44,030 bases of DNA, from positions 1 through 44,030 of the forward strand of contig CAZXUI010000033.1 in the NCBI GenBank assembly GCA_964643885.1, read 5' to 3'. Below are positions 15,816 through 23,044 of the stretch, one piece after another; position 1 is the first letter of the stretch, and each line of letters starts with the position of its first letter. The stretch is from CAADGL01 sp964643885. Lineage in GTDB: Bacteria > Planctomycetota > Phycisphaerae > UBA1845 > Fen-1342. The notes beneath the pieces were generated by a model that made no database searches, was not told the origin of the DNA, and saw only the letters and a program-made list of their open reading frames with translations. A program made the position numbers and the translations under genes.

Positions 15816-16679
15816 ATGAAGATCGAAACCGGTTCGCCGGCGGGCGAGATTCGCTACTGGCTGATTCTCACGCTGGCGCTGGTGGCGTTCGGCGGGTGGT
15901 TCATCTACGACGGGGCGGCCGGCTATCCGAAGAAGAACGCCCGCGAGGCGGAGAAGTTCTTCGCCGGCCACGCGCAGGGCGGCGCGAAGCCGGTCGACGT
16001 GTCGAAGCTGGGCGAGGTTCCCGACAAGCCGGATTTCGACGCGATGCTGCGCAAGGCGCCGCGGCGGACCGAGGAGCTGCGTGCGGCGTGGGGCGAGCCC
16101 GTCGTGACGGAGCGGAACGCGGAGGGCAGCACGGTCGAGTATTACGCCAGCCGCTACGGCGTCGTGACGGCCGTCAGCTCGAATGGCCGGATCGCGGCGC
16201 GTCCGGCGGAGGGCGGCGCATTTCAGCCGGTGATCAGTTGGCGCGTGTGGTCCAAAACGAAGGCGGACATCCAGGCGCAGTACTATTGGGGGCTCATTCC
16301 GCTGGCGATGGCGATCTGGCCGGGGCGGCGGCTGGTTCGCGCGCTGACGCTGCGGGTCACGCTCGACGAAGAAGCGCTCGATTACGGAGGGCAGCGGATT
16401 CCGGTTGCGGCGATGACCGGGCTGCGCGACTACGACCCGAAGGGCTGGGTCGACCTTTACTATAGCGACGGCGGCGGCGAGCGCATGCTGCGGCTGGACA
16501 ACCAGAAGGTCGCCGCGTTCGACGAGATCGTCGAGGCGATCTGTGCCGCGCGGGGTTTCGAGAACCCGCTGCGTGCGGCCGGCGCGACTGGCGCGACCGG
16601 CGCGACCGGCTCGGCCGATGCGGCCAGCGAGCCGGCGGAGGATGACGAGCGCGGTCGAAAAGCGGAGGAGACGGGCTGA
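15816..16679 (+). CDS. Two-helix membrane protein of unknown function
   Basis: A 287-residue protein. The N-terminal hydrophobic segment (about 15-32, IRYWLILTLALVAFGGWF) is followed by a soluble domain of about 120 residues with an EYYASRYGVVTAV strand. A second hydrophobic segment follows (YYWGLIPLAMAIW, about 155-167). The cytoplasmic C-terminal domain resembles a PH-like beta fold (RVTLDEEALDYGG, WVDLYYSDGGGERMLRLDN). The last 40 residues are low complexity with three GAT repeats and acidic residues. The ATG at 15816 has AGGAG about 10 nt upstream. It lies 30 nt before the SDR gene and is likely co-transcribed with it. I do not recognise the family. Confidence 0.75.
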   Translation: MKIETGSPAGEIRYWLILTLALVAFGGWFIYDGAAGYPKKNAREAEKFFAGHAQGGAKPVDVSKLGEVPDKPDFDAMLRKAPRRTEELRAAWGEPVVTERNAEGSTVEYYASRYGVVTAVSSNGRIAARPAEGGAFQPVISWRVWSKTKADIQAQYYWGLIPLAMAIWPGRRLVRALTLRVTLDEEALDYGGQRIPVAAMTGLRDYDPKGWVDLYYSDGGGERMLRLDNQKVAAFDEIVEAICAARGFENPLRAAGATGATGATGSADAASEPAEDDERGRKAEETG

Positions 16680-16709
16680 CCGCCGGTCGGCCCGGGAGCG
16701 AGCCCAGCT

Positions 16710-17729
16710 ATGCGAAAACCGATCGTTCTGATCACCGGGGCCAGCGGTGAGATCGGCCACGGTCTGATCGAGTATATCAACCAGCACTCGCCGCTGGAGA
16801 TCGTCGCGCTGGACCTCAATCCGCTGGACGAGGCGCTGCGCGAGCGCTGCCGCGCAGCGCTGACCGGCGACATCCTGGATCAGAATCTGCTCCAGCGGCT
16901 GGTCAGCGAGTACGAGATTCACGAGATCTATCACCTGGCGGCGCTGCTCAGCACGCGTTCGGAGTACACGCCCGACACGGCCCACCGCGTCAACGTCGAG
17001 GGGACGCTGAACCTGCTCAAGCTCGCCCACGAGCAGGCCCGCTGGCACGGCAATCCTGTGCGCTTCCTCTTCCCCAGCTCGATCGCCGTCTACGGGCTGC
17101 CCGACCGCGAGACCAAGGAGCGCCAGCCGCGCGTGCGCGAGACGGACTTCAACTTTCCCACGACGATGTACGGCTGCAACAAGCTCTATTGCGAGCAGCT
17201 CGGACGCTACTACGCCCTGCACTATCGCCAGCTCGCCGCCGAACGGACGCCCAGCGGCGTCGACTTCCGCGCAATCCGCTTCCCCGGTCTGATCAGCGCT
17301 TTGACGCTGCCGACCGGCGGAACGAGCGACTTCGGGCCGGAGATGCTGCACGCGGCCGCGGCCGGCCGTCCCTACGCCTGCTTCGTGCCCGAAAGCGCGC
17401 GGCTGCCGTTCATGGCGATGCCGGATGCGATCAAGGCGCTGACGCAGGTTGCGGCGGCCCCGGCCGAGGCGCTGCGGCAGCGGGTCTACAACGTGACGTC
17501 GTTCAGCCTCAGTGCGGGGGAGATTCGCGACTACGTTTTGCGGGCGTTTCCGCAGGCGCAGATCACTTTCGAGCCGGACGCCGCCCGGGCTGCGATCGTC
17601 GACACCTGGCCCGCCGACGTGGACGATTCGCCCGCGCGGCGGGACTGGGGCTGGTCGCCGGAGTACGACGCCTCGCGCGCATTCCGCGAGTATCTGATTC
17701 CGACGATCGCCAGGCGATACGCGAAGTGA
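16710..17729 (+). CDS. SDR-family NAD-dependent dehydrogenase, L-threonine 3-dehydrogenase-like
   Basis: A 339-residue extended short-chain dehydrogenase. The Rossmann motif is LITGASGEIGHGLIEY (7-22) and the catalytic set is Ser in SSIAVYG with Tyr and Lys in TMYGCNKLYCEQLG (YxxxK). The substrate half closely follows SDR-type threonine dehydrogenase: FPGLISALTLPTGGTSDF, MAMPDAIKAL, then AIVDTWPADVDDSPARRDWG near the C-terminus. The predicted reaction is oxidation of L-threonine to 2-amino-3-ketobutyrate with NAD. The usual partner, 2-amino-3-ketobutyrate CoA ligase (kbl), is not in the window. A nucleotide-sugar epimerase is a less likely alternative. A terminator-like hairpin follows at 17767. 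Confidence 0.85.
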   Translation: MRKPIVLITGASGEIGHGLIEYINQHSPLEIVALDLNPLDEALRERCRAALTGDILDQNLLQRLVSEYEIHEIYHLAALLSTRSEYTPDTAHRVNVEGTLNLLKLAHEQARWHGNPVRFLFPSSIAVYGLPDRETKERQPRVRETDFNFPTTMYGCNKLYCEQLGRYYALHYRQLAAERTPSGVDFRAIRFPGLISALTLPTGGTSDFGPEMLHAAAAGRPYACFVPESARLPFMAMPDAIKALTQVAAAPAEALRQRVYNVTSFSLSAGEIRDYVLRAFPQAQITFEPDAARAAIVDTWPADVDDSPARRDWGWSPEYDASRAFREYLIPTIARRYAK

Positions 17730-17766
17730 GTCTGGCTCGGGCGCGAGTGAGCGCGCAATGGCAATA

Positions 17767-17794
17767 GGGTCGGCCTGCTCTCGCAGACCGACCC
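17767..17794. terminator. Hairpin between convergent SDR and pilin genes
   Basis: GGGTCGG pairs with CCGACCC, extended by a partial CTGC/GCAG inner stem and a TCTC loop. It lies 37 bp after the SDR stop and 70 bp beyond the pilin stop, as expected for a bidirectional terminator. There is no strong T-run. Confidence 0.55.
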
Positions 17795-17864
17795 TCATGA
17801 CCAGCGGAACATCCTGCAAGCGGACGGCGGCGGCCGCGTCGCGGCCGGCCCGCCCGGCACCAGC

Positions 17865-18368
17865 TTAGTACGTGTTGTACGCCGTGCCCGCGTCGTCCGT
17901 CTGAGACGTATTGATGATGAACTCGCCCGTGTTCGGGTTGTAGACCCAGCCCTCGCCGCCGGCGGTCGCGACGGCCGGAGGCGTGTTGGCGCTGTCGACC
18001 AGGATGTCGCGGCTGCCGGCATTCTCGCCGACCGGGGCCGGCGGGATCGCAACCAGGTACGGGCCGTAGATATACGCACCCGTCTTGGTCGCCGACGTAT
18101 TGCCGTTCACATCCGTGTACTGCGTGAGCTGTGCAACCACGTTGGCGGCCGTGCCGCTCGGGAACTTCCCGTTGTGCTCGGCCGAGTAGAGATTGATCGC
18201 GTTGCGGACCAGCGCCAGGTCGCCGGCGACGGCGGCGCTGCCGGCCCCGGCGCTGCCGCGGCTCAAGCGCGGGATCGCCATCGCCGCGAGAATGCCGATG
18301 ATGACGATCACGACGACCAGCTCGACGAGCGAGAACGCGTTTCGGGTGCGATACGTGCGGTTGATCAT
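17865..18368 (-). CDS. Type IV pilin / major pseudopilin
   Basis: A 167-residue pilin-like protein. The leader MINRTYRTRNA is followed by FSLVELVVVIVIIGILAAMA, with Glu at +5 and a long N-terminal helix. The residue before the cleavage site is Ala, not the usual Gly. The globular part has GspG/PilA-like features: alternating strands, NLYSAEHNGKFPSG, and a C-terminal YNPNTGEFIINTS motif similar to GspG-type calcium-binding ends. The start at 18368 is supported by AGGA about 6 nt upstream. It is the last gene of the long minus-strand assembly operon, 227 bp after the PilP-like gene. It is the best candidate for the fibre subunit of that machine. Confidence 0.85.
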   Translation of the reverse strand: MINRTYRTRNAFSLVELVVVIVIIGILAAMAIPRLSRGSAGAGSAAVAGDLALVRNAINLYSAEHNGKFPSGTAANVVAQLTQYTDVNGNTSATKTGAYIYGPYLVAIPPAPVGENAGSRDILVDSANTPPAVATAGGEGWVYNPNTGEFIINTSQTDDAGTAYNTY

Positions 18369-18595
18369 TTGTCCTGCTCCAGCCTGATGTTCCGGGGTTC
18401 CGCTTGCAGTTCGCGGGGCGCCGGCGGCGGCGCCGTTCCCAGCTCCCCGTGCCAAGGTCATCGACGAGCGCCGCCCGCGGCTTTAGTGCCGCAGCGCGTA
18501 TTCCAAACGCATTCAGCCCCCCGACCGTCCGATGCCTGCGCAATCCTCGCCCGCGCAGCTCTCGCCGCCCGACCGCGGCCGCCGGCGGCCGGCGC

Positions 18596-19258
18596 TCAGC
18601 GCGGCCGACCCGGCGAGGCGACCTCGAGCACCACCGTCTCCGGCCGGGCGACGCGCACATTCTGCACCGCGGCCGGATCGGCCTGGTCCCCGGCGGCGGC
18701 GACCTCGTCCGGCTGCATCGCCATGCGGCGCAGCGTGACCTGGTCGCGTTCGATGGAGAGCACGACGTATCCATCCAGCTCGTCACCACAGCGGTATACG
18801 TCGCCGTCGATGATGGCCATCGCAACCCGCCCCATGATCGTCCCTTGAAGCTTGTGTTTCTCCGCAAAGGACGGCTCGCGGGCCGCCATGCCGCCTTCCG
18901 CGGCGGCCTGCTCCGCCGTCGGCTCCGGTGGCGGCTCCATCGCCGACCGCAGCCACGCCGCCGGCTTGAAAAGGTCGCGCTGCGGAATGTCGATCACCTC
19001 GGCCGCGATGCTCTTGGCCCGCGCCTCCAGCTCCGCGAGCAGCTCGGTCACGCTCTTGCGGGCATCCGCCCCGGCCTGCGCCGCGCTCTCGGCGGTCTCG
19101 CCCACCGGCAACGTCGCAGCGGCCGCTGCCGTCGGCGCCTTGGCGACTGCCGCGGCCGGCTTGGGCTTTCCCCCGCCAGTGACGAAGTCGAAGGCGAAGA
19201 TCAGCCCGACGATGCCCATGCAACCCAACAGGGCTTTCTGGCGCGCACCTGGACTCAT
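18596..19258 (-). CDS. PilP/GspC-like inner-membrane assembly protein
   Basis: A 220-residue protein. One N-terminal membrane helix (about 9-27) is followed by a long Ala/Pro-rich periplasmic linker. The C-terminal beta domain (about 135-190) reads KLQGTIMGRVAMAIIDGDVY then GDELDGYVVLSIERDQVTLR, the pattern of the PilP/GspC homology-region domain that contacts the secretin. Its position directly after PilN and PilO supports the assignment. The ATG overlaps the PilO stop by 4 bp (19255-19258). The secretin it would contact is not encoded in the window. The assignment rests mostly on gene order and fold pattern. Confidence 0.7.
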   Translation of the reverse strand: MSPGARQKALLGCMGIVGLIFAFDFVTGGGKPKPAAAVAKAPTAAAAATLPVGETAESAAQAGADARKSVTELLAELEARAKSIAAEVIDIPQRDLFKPAAWLRSAMEPPPEPTAEQAAAEGGMAAREPSFAEKHKLQGTIMGRVAMAIIDGDVYRCGDELDGYVVLSIERDQVTLRRMAMQPDEVAAAGDQADPAAVQNVRVARPETVVLEVASPGRPR

Positions 19259-19842
19259 GGATTCCTACTCCTGTCGGCCACCGCCAGCGTCGGCGGCAGC
19301 ATGTAGAGTCGATGCGTCCAACTGATGGTGCACTCTTCGGGCTGCTCGGCCGGTCCGGCCGCCAACGAAAGCTGCCGGATCGTATGGAACGGATTCTCGC
19401 GGGCCACGCGGTGCAGAAGCAGGATGAAATTCGTGCTCCGCCCGCGGCCGGTGAGCGTTACGTCGGAGACCAGGTACCCATCCTCCTGGACGATCGGTTG
19501 AGGCGAGACGTTGATCAGCTCGATCTCGCTGGCGATGGCCAGCTCGGCGATGCGCGCCAGGAATGCGGCCCGCGCCTCGGGGCCCGGAGCGCTCTGGGCG
19601 CGGCTGTCGACCGCCTGGCGAAGCTGCGCGATCTCCTTCTGCACGCGGGTCAATCCCGCGACCGCGCGATCCCGGTTCGTGCTGGCTGCGGCGACCAGCG
19701 CCTGCCGCCGGATCAGCTCATTGCGGTCGGCCCAGATGTGCTGGCCGACGGCCACGTAGCCGAGCAGCATCAGGCATGCGACGCACGCCACGCCGATCAA
19801 GTCTACGTCGAAGATGATCACCGGCCGCTTCAGGACGATCAT
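19255..19842 (-). CDS. pilO: PilO-like type IV pilus inner-membrane protein
   Basis: A 195-residue protein with an N-terminal membrane helix (about 8-32, IIFDVDLIGVACVACLMLLG), a coiled-coil segment (about 40-85, Gln/Arg-rich) and a C-terminal ferredoxin-like domain (LARIAELAIASEIELINVSP onward). This is the architecture of PilO/GspM, which dimerises with PilN and sits between PilM and the secretin. The start at 19842 has GGAGGAG just upstream and overlaps the PilN stop by 4 bp. Sequence similarity in this family is low, so topology and gene order carry the call. Confidence 0.8.
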   Translation of the reverse strand: MIVLKRPVIIFDVDLIGVACVACLMLLGYVAVGQHIWADRNELIRRQALVAAASTNRDRAVAGLTRVQKEIAQLRQAVDSRAQSAPGPEARAAFLARIAELAIASEIELINVSPQPIVQEDGYLVSDVTLTGRGRSTNFILLLHRVARENPFHTIRQLSLAAGPAEQPEECTISWTHRLYMLPPTLAVADRSRNP

Positions 19843-20486
19843 GGCAGCTCCTCCGCCACGCGGCACTCGATTTCGAACGCATAGACCATGCCGCTCGAGT
19901 AGTCCCGCCGCATCGCCTTGGTCAGGTCGACCGATTCCCACCTCTCCAGCTCGCGCAATGATTCGATCAGCTCGACGAGCTGCGCGTGGTTGGTCGCCAG
20001 CCCCGCCAGCTTCACAGAAACCGATTTCGCCTGATCGGACGCAGACCCGTCCGGCTCGCTGGCGGCGCGTTTCGTGCTCGCACGCGGCGCCGCCGCGGGT
20101 GCGGCCGCCGGATCGTCAGCCGTCGGCACGAGCGCCAGCGACGTGAGCACGACGCCCTCGGGCGCGGCCTCGAAGAGCCGCGCCAGATGCGCCGGCCAGG
20201 GCTGCGGCTGGTGCAACCCGGCGACGACACGGAGCTTGCGGACGTACTCGGCCCGCTCCGCGTTGGCCGCCTCGAGCTGCTGCTCGACGACGTACACCTC
20301 ATTGTCCAGCTCGGTGAGCCGCGCTTCGACTCCCTGTACGGCCGAGCGCGTCAGCGTCCGCGCGAAGGCCGCACCGCAGAGCACGAAGCCCAGGCCGACG
20401 GCGATCCCCACCCAGGCATTCCGCCGGCGGGCCCGCTTCCAGGTTTGCAGGCAATCGTCGGGAATGAGGTTCACGTGCGCGGTCAT
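19839..20486 (-). CDS. pilN: PilN-like type IV pilus inner-membrane protein
   Basis: A 215-residue protein beginning MTAHVNLIPDDCLQTWK; the short cytoplasmic NLIP motif is diagnostic of PilN because it inserts into PilM. A membrane helix (about 25-45), a helical coiled-coil region (about 50-85) and a periplasmic domain follow. An Ala/Pro/Ser linker of some 35 residues interrupts the periplasmic domain near residue 125. The start overlaps the PilM stop by 4 bp and its own stop overlaps the PilO start, showing tight translational coupling of the M-N-O-P set. Confidence 0.87.
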   Translation of the reverse strand: MTAHVNLIPDDCLQTWKRARRRNAWVGIAVGLGFVLCGAAFARTLTRSAVQGVEARLTELDNEVYVVEQQLEAANAERAEYVRKLRVVAGLHQPQPWPAHLARLFEAAPEGVVLTSLALVPTADDPAAAPAAAPRASTKRAASEPDGSASDQAKSVSVKLAGLATNHAQLVELIESLRELERWESVDLTKAMRRDYSSGMVYAFEIECRVAEELP

Positions 20487-21679
20487 GGCGCCTCCAGCGT
20501 GGCCAGTGCGGCTCCGATCGCCGCCGCACAGCGCGGGTCGAACGAGATTTCCGGAAGCGCGCGGCGCGTATGCTCGGAGCAGAGGACGACCACCGGCAGG
20601 TTGAGGCGGGCGCCCAGCTCCTGCACGAGACCCGGCTGGCGCGATCCACCACCCGTCAGCACCAGCCTCGTGATCCGCAGATCGGGAAAGCTCTGCATCA
20701 CGTACGTAAAGCAGCGCTGCACGTCGCGCACCAGCGTCTCGATCCCGTCGCGGGCCACGTCGGCGAACAGCCCCGGCAGATTCTCCGTCCGTGCGACCGC
20801 TTCCAGCGACGGATCGACGGCAGCGCCGGCCGAGACCTCCGCCGCAGGGGGCGGCGTGGCCGCACTGCCCGCCGCGGGCAAGGCGATCTGAAGCCTGAGC
20901 TGCTCGGCCACCTCGCAGGGCACGTCCAGGGCCTCGGCGAACCGCTGCGTCCACTGTCGCATGCAGGTCGCCACGCTGCGGATATAGACCGGGGTATCGC
21001 CGACCACCGCCGTCAGCGCCGTGTGCTGGTGGCCCAGGTCGAGCACGCCCCACAGGTCATTCTCCTCCGGCGGCCAGGTGCTGGCGGCCAGGTGCACGAG
21101 CGCACACGGAGCCGTCTCCATGCGAACCAGGTGGATACCCTCACGGTTCAACTCGTCCACCCATTGGCGGGCGCAGCGCGACTCGATCGAGACCGCCATC
21201 ACATTGTGCCGCTGGCGATGGCCGGACGGCAGTCTCCAGAAGCGCACCTCCAGCTCGGCCGGCTCGCGCCGCAGCTCGCGGGCGACTTCCCAGCGCAGCG
21301 CTTCCTGGATCAGATTCGGCGGCTGCCGCATCACGCCGGGCGGAAGCTGCATCGTCTGGAACTGGAGCTGGTTCGACGAGAGCACCAGCTCCGCGTCGTG
21401 CCCGTGAAAGCGCCCCTGTCCGATCAGCCGCGCCAGCCGCGCCGCCGGCAGATGCGGCGCCTGCGCGGGCGCGCCGGCCGCCGGCGGCGGTTCGTGCACG
21501 TCCACCTGGAGCTGGTCGCAGCTCGAAACGCGAGCGACGTGGCGCTGAAGCTGGCACGCGCGGATTCCGGTCGAGGCGACGTCGAAGACGACGGGCGAAC
21601 GGACTGGGCGGACCCAGCTCCAGCGCGGCTTCGGCAGTGTCGCGCTTCGCTTACGGCTCTGTTGGGTCATGCTCGTCAT
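20483..21679 (-). CDS. pilM: PilM-like actin-fold protein of type IV pilus assembly
   Basis: A 398-residue cytoplasmic protein of the FtsA/actin fold. Phosphate-1 motif VVFDVASTGIRACQL is at about 29-43, phosphate-2 is in WGVLDLGHQHTALTAVVGD, and the adenosine motif is RLVLTGGGSRQPGLVQEL near 335-352. It would bind the N-terminal tail of PilN and link the cytoplasmic motor to the membrane complex. A Pro/Ala-rich insertion of about 30 residues near 265 is not usual for the family. It starts downstream of a 7-bp tandem repeat (21736-21770). An alternative start three codons later (MTQQ) is possible. Confidence 0.85.
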   Translation of the reverse strand: MTSMTQQSRKRSATLPKPRWSWVRPVRSPVVFDVASTGIRACQLQRHVARVSSCDQLQVDVHEPPPAAGAPAQAPHLPAARLARLIGQGRFHGHDAELVLSSNQLQFQTMQLPPGVMRQPPNLIQEALRWEVARELRREPAELEVRFWRLPSGHRQRHNVMAVSIESRCARQWVDELNREGIHLVRMETAPCALVHLAASTWPPEENDLWGVLDLGHQHTALTAVVGDTPVYIRSVATCMRQWTQRFAEALDVPCEVAEQLRLQIALPAAGSAATPPPAAEVSAGAAVDPSLEAVARTENLPGLFADVARDGIETLVRDVQRCFTYVMQSFPDLRITRLVLTGGGSRQPGLVQELGARLNLPVVVLCSEHTRRALPEISFDPRCAAAIGAALATLEAP

Positions 21680-21735
21680 GTCGACTCCGGTCCTGCCAGC
21701 GCCGTTTAACCACCCCGCGACCGCCGCGCCAGCGC

Positions 21736-21770
21736 CCTGTCACCTGTCACCTGTCACCTGTCACTTGTCA
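21736..21770. repeat. Five tandem copies of the heptamer CCTGTCA
   Basis: Four exact CCTGTCA copies and a fifth with one change (CTTGTCA) occupy the 100-bp gap between pilC and pilM. Read on the coding strand this is a TGACAGG series ending about 57 bp before the pilM start. It could be a variable-number repeat that tunes expression of the M-N-O-P block, or a neutral short tandem repeat. Confidence 0.9.
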
Positions 21771-21779
21771 CCCTTCTTC

Positions 21780-22985
21780 TCATCCCCCGGCCGTCGCGAT
21801 ATCGAACAGCGGGATGAACAGCGCCAGGGCGACCAGCCCGACCACCAGCCCCATGAAGGCCAGCAGCACCGGCTCGGCCGCCTTCGTCAATCCGGCGATC
21901 AACTGCTCGTTCTCGTCGTCCAGCCACTGGGCCACGAAATCCACTGCTTCCGCCAGGCGGCCGTTCTCCTCGCCGGTCGAGATGGCCGACGCGAGCACGG
22001 GCTCGATCAGCGGGCTGCCGGCCAGCGTTCGGCCGACGCGCCCGCCGCTGCTGACCTCCTCTTCCACATGATTGACCAGTTCGAGAAAGGCCGCGTTGCG
22101 GATGGCCGTCCGCGACTGGGCCACGGCCTCGAGCAGCGGGACGTGGCTGCGCAGCAGCGCGCCCCAGACGCGCATCATCCGGGCCAGGTTCAGCCGCCGG
22201 ATCAGGTTGCCGATCACCGGTGCCCGCAGCAGCGCCGCATCGATCCGCTGCCGAACGTGCTTGACCCGCAGCGCGATCACTACGGAGGCCACGGCCCCGC
22301 CCACCGCCGCGATCAACGCCGGCCAGTAGACCCGCAGGCCGGCCGCCGCGTCTAGCATCAGGTGCGTGATGAACGGCAGCTCGTGATTCAGGCTCTCGAA
22401 GAGCTTGGCGAAACGCGGGATGACGAAGCCGACCAGTACGCCGCTGACGCCCAGGAGAAGGACGCTCAGCAGGGCCGGATAGACCATGGCCGACACGACG
22501 GCCCGCTTGATCTTCTGATTGCGGTGCGACAGCTCGGTCAGCAGGTTGAAGGCCTGCGGCAGGTGGGCAGTCGCCTCGCCCGCGGCGACGATGCTGCAGA
22601 AGACGGCGTTGAAGATCTCGGGATGGTCGCCCATCGACTCGGTCAGCGTCCGGCCGCTTTCCACGTCCTCGCGCACGGCCCGCAGCACGCGGCGGAAGCT
22701 CTTGCGCAGCGTCTGCTTCTCGATCGCTTCCAGCGCCGGAACCAGCGCCGCACCCGACTCGAGCAGCATCTTCATCTGCCGCGTGAACAGCACCAGGTCC
22801 TTGATGCCCGGCCGGCCCCGGCCGAGCGCGGCCATGCCGTCCGGCTGCGCCGCTGATTTTTCGAGCTTAAGGACCGTCAGCCCCTGCGAGCGCAGGTTGT
22901 CCAGCGCCTCGCCGCTGTCCGCGGCCTCCAGGCTGTCGCGAACGAGGCGCCCCGACGTGCTGAGTGCTTCGTAGGCGAATTCCAT
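21780..22985 (-). CDS. pilC: PilC/GspF inner-membrane platform protein
   Basis: A 401-residue polytopic protein forming the inner-membrane platform that the assembly ATPase turns. Two related GspF domains are visible: the first includes FTRQMKMLLESGAALVPALE (about 67-86), and the second LARMMRVWGALLRSHVPLLE (about 260-280). Each is followed by a GEENG or GEATA-type loop. Membrane segments lie at about 170-195, 217-235 and 370-395. It starts MEFAYEAL, as PilC normally does. The N-terminal about 60 residues form the cytoplasmic arm. It follows pilB by 59 bp. Confidence 0.93.
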   Translation of the reverse strand: MEFAYEALSTSGRLVRDSLEAADSGEALDNLRSQGLTVLKLEKSAAQPDGMAALGRGRPGIKDLVLFTRQMKMLLESGAALVPALEAIEKQTLRKSFRRVLRAVREDVESGRTLTESMGDHPEIFNAVFCSIVAAGEATAHLPQAFNLLTELSHRNQKIKRAVVSAMVYPALLSVLLLGVSGVLVGFVIPRFAKLFESLNHELPFITHLMLDAAAGLRVYWPALIAAVGGAVASVVIALRVKHVRQRIDAALLRAPVIGNLIRRLNLARMMRVWGALLRSHVPLLEAVAQSRTAIRNAAFLELVNHVEEEVSSGGRVGRTLAGSPLIEPVLASAISTGEENGRLAEAVDFVAQWLDDENEQLIAGLTKAAEPVLLAFMGLVVGLVALALFIPLFDIATAGG

Positions 22986-23044
22986 GATCGTCCCCTGTCA
23001 AGCCACGGCTCGCGGCGCTGAGAATCTTTCCGTGTGCGGCCGGC

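Noticed and set aside
16585..16620. Collagen-like domain in the membrane protein tail
   Set aside because: Only three GAT triplets, too few for a collagen helix; treated as a low-complexity tail.
21736..21770. CRISPR or regulatory iterons for replication
   Set aside because: Seven-base units without spacers, inside an operon gap, with no replication gene nearby.
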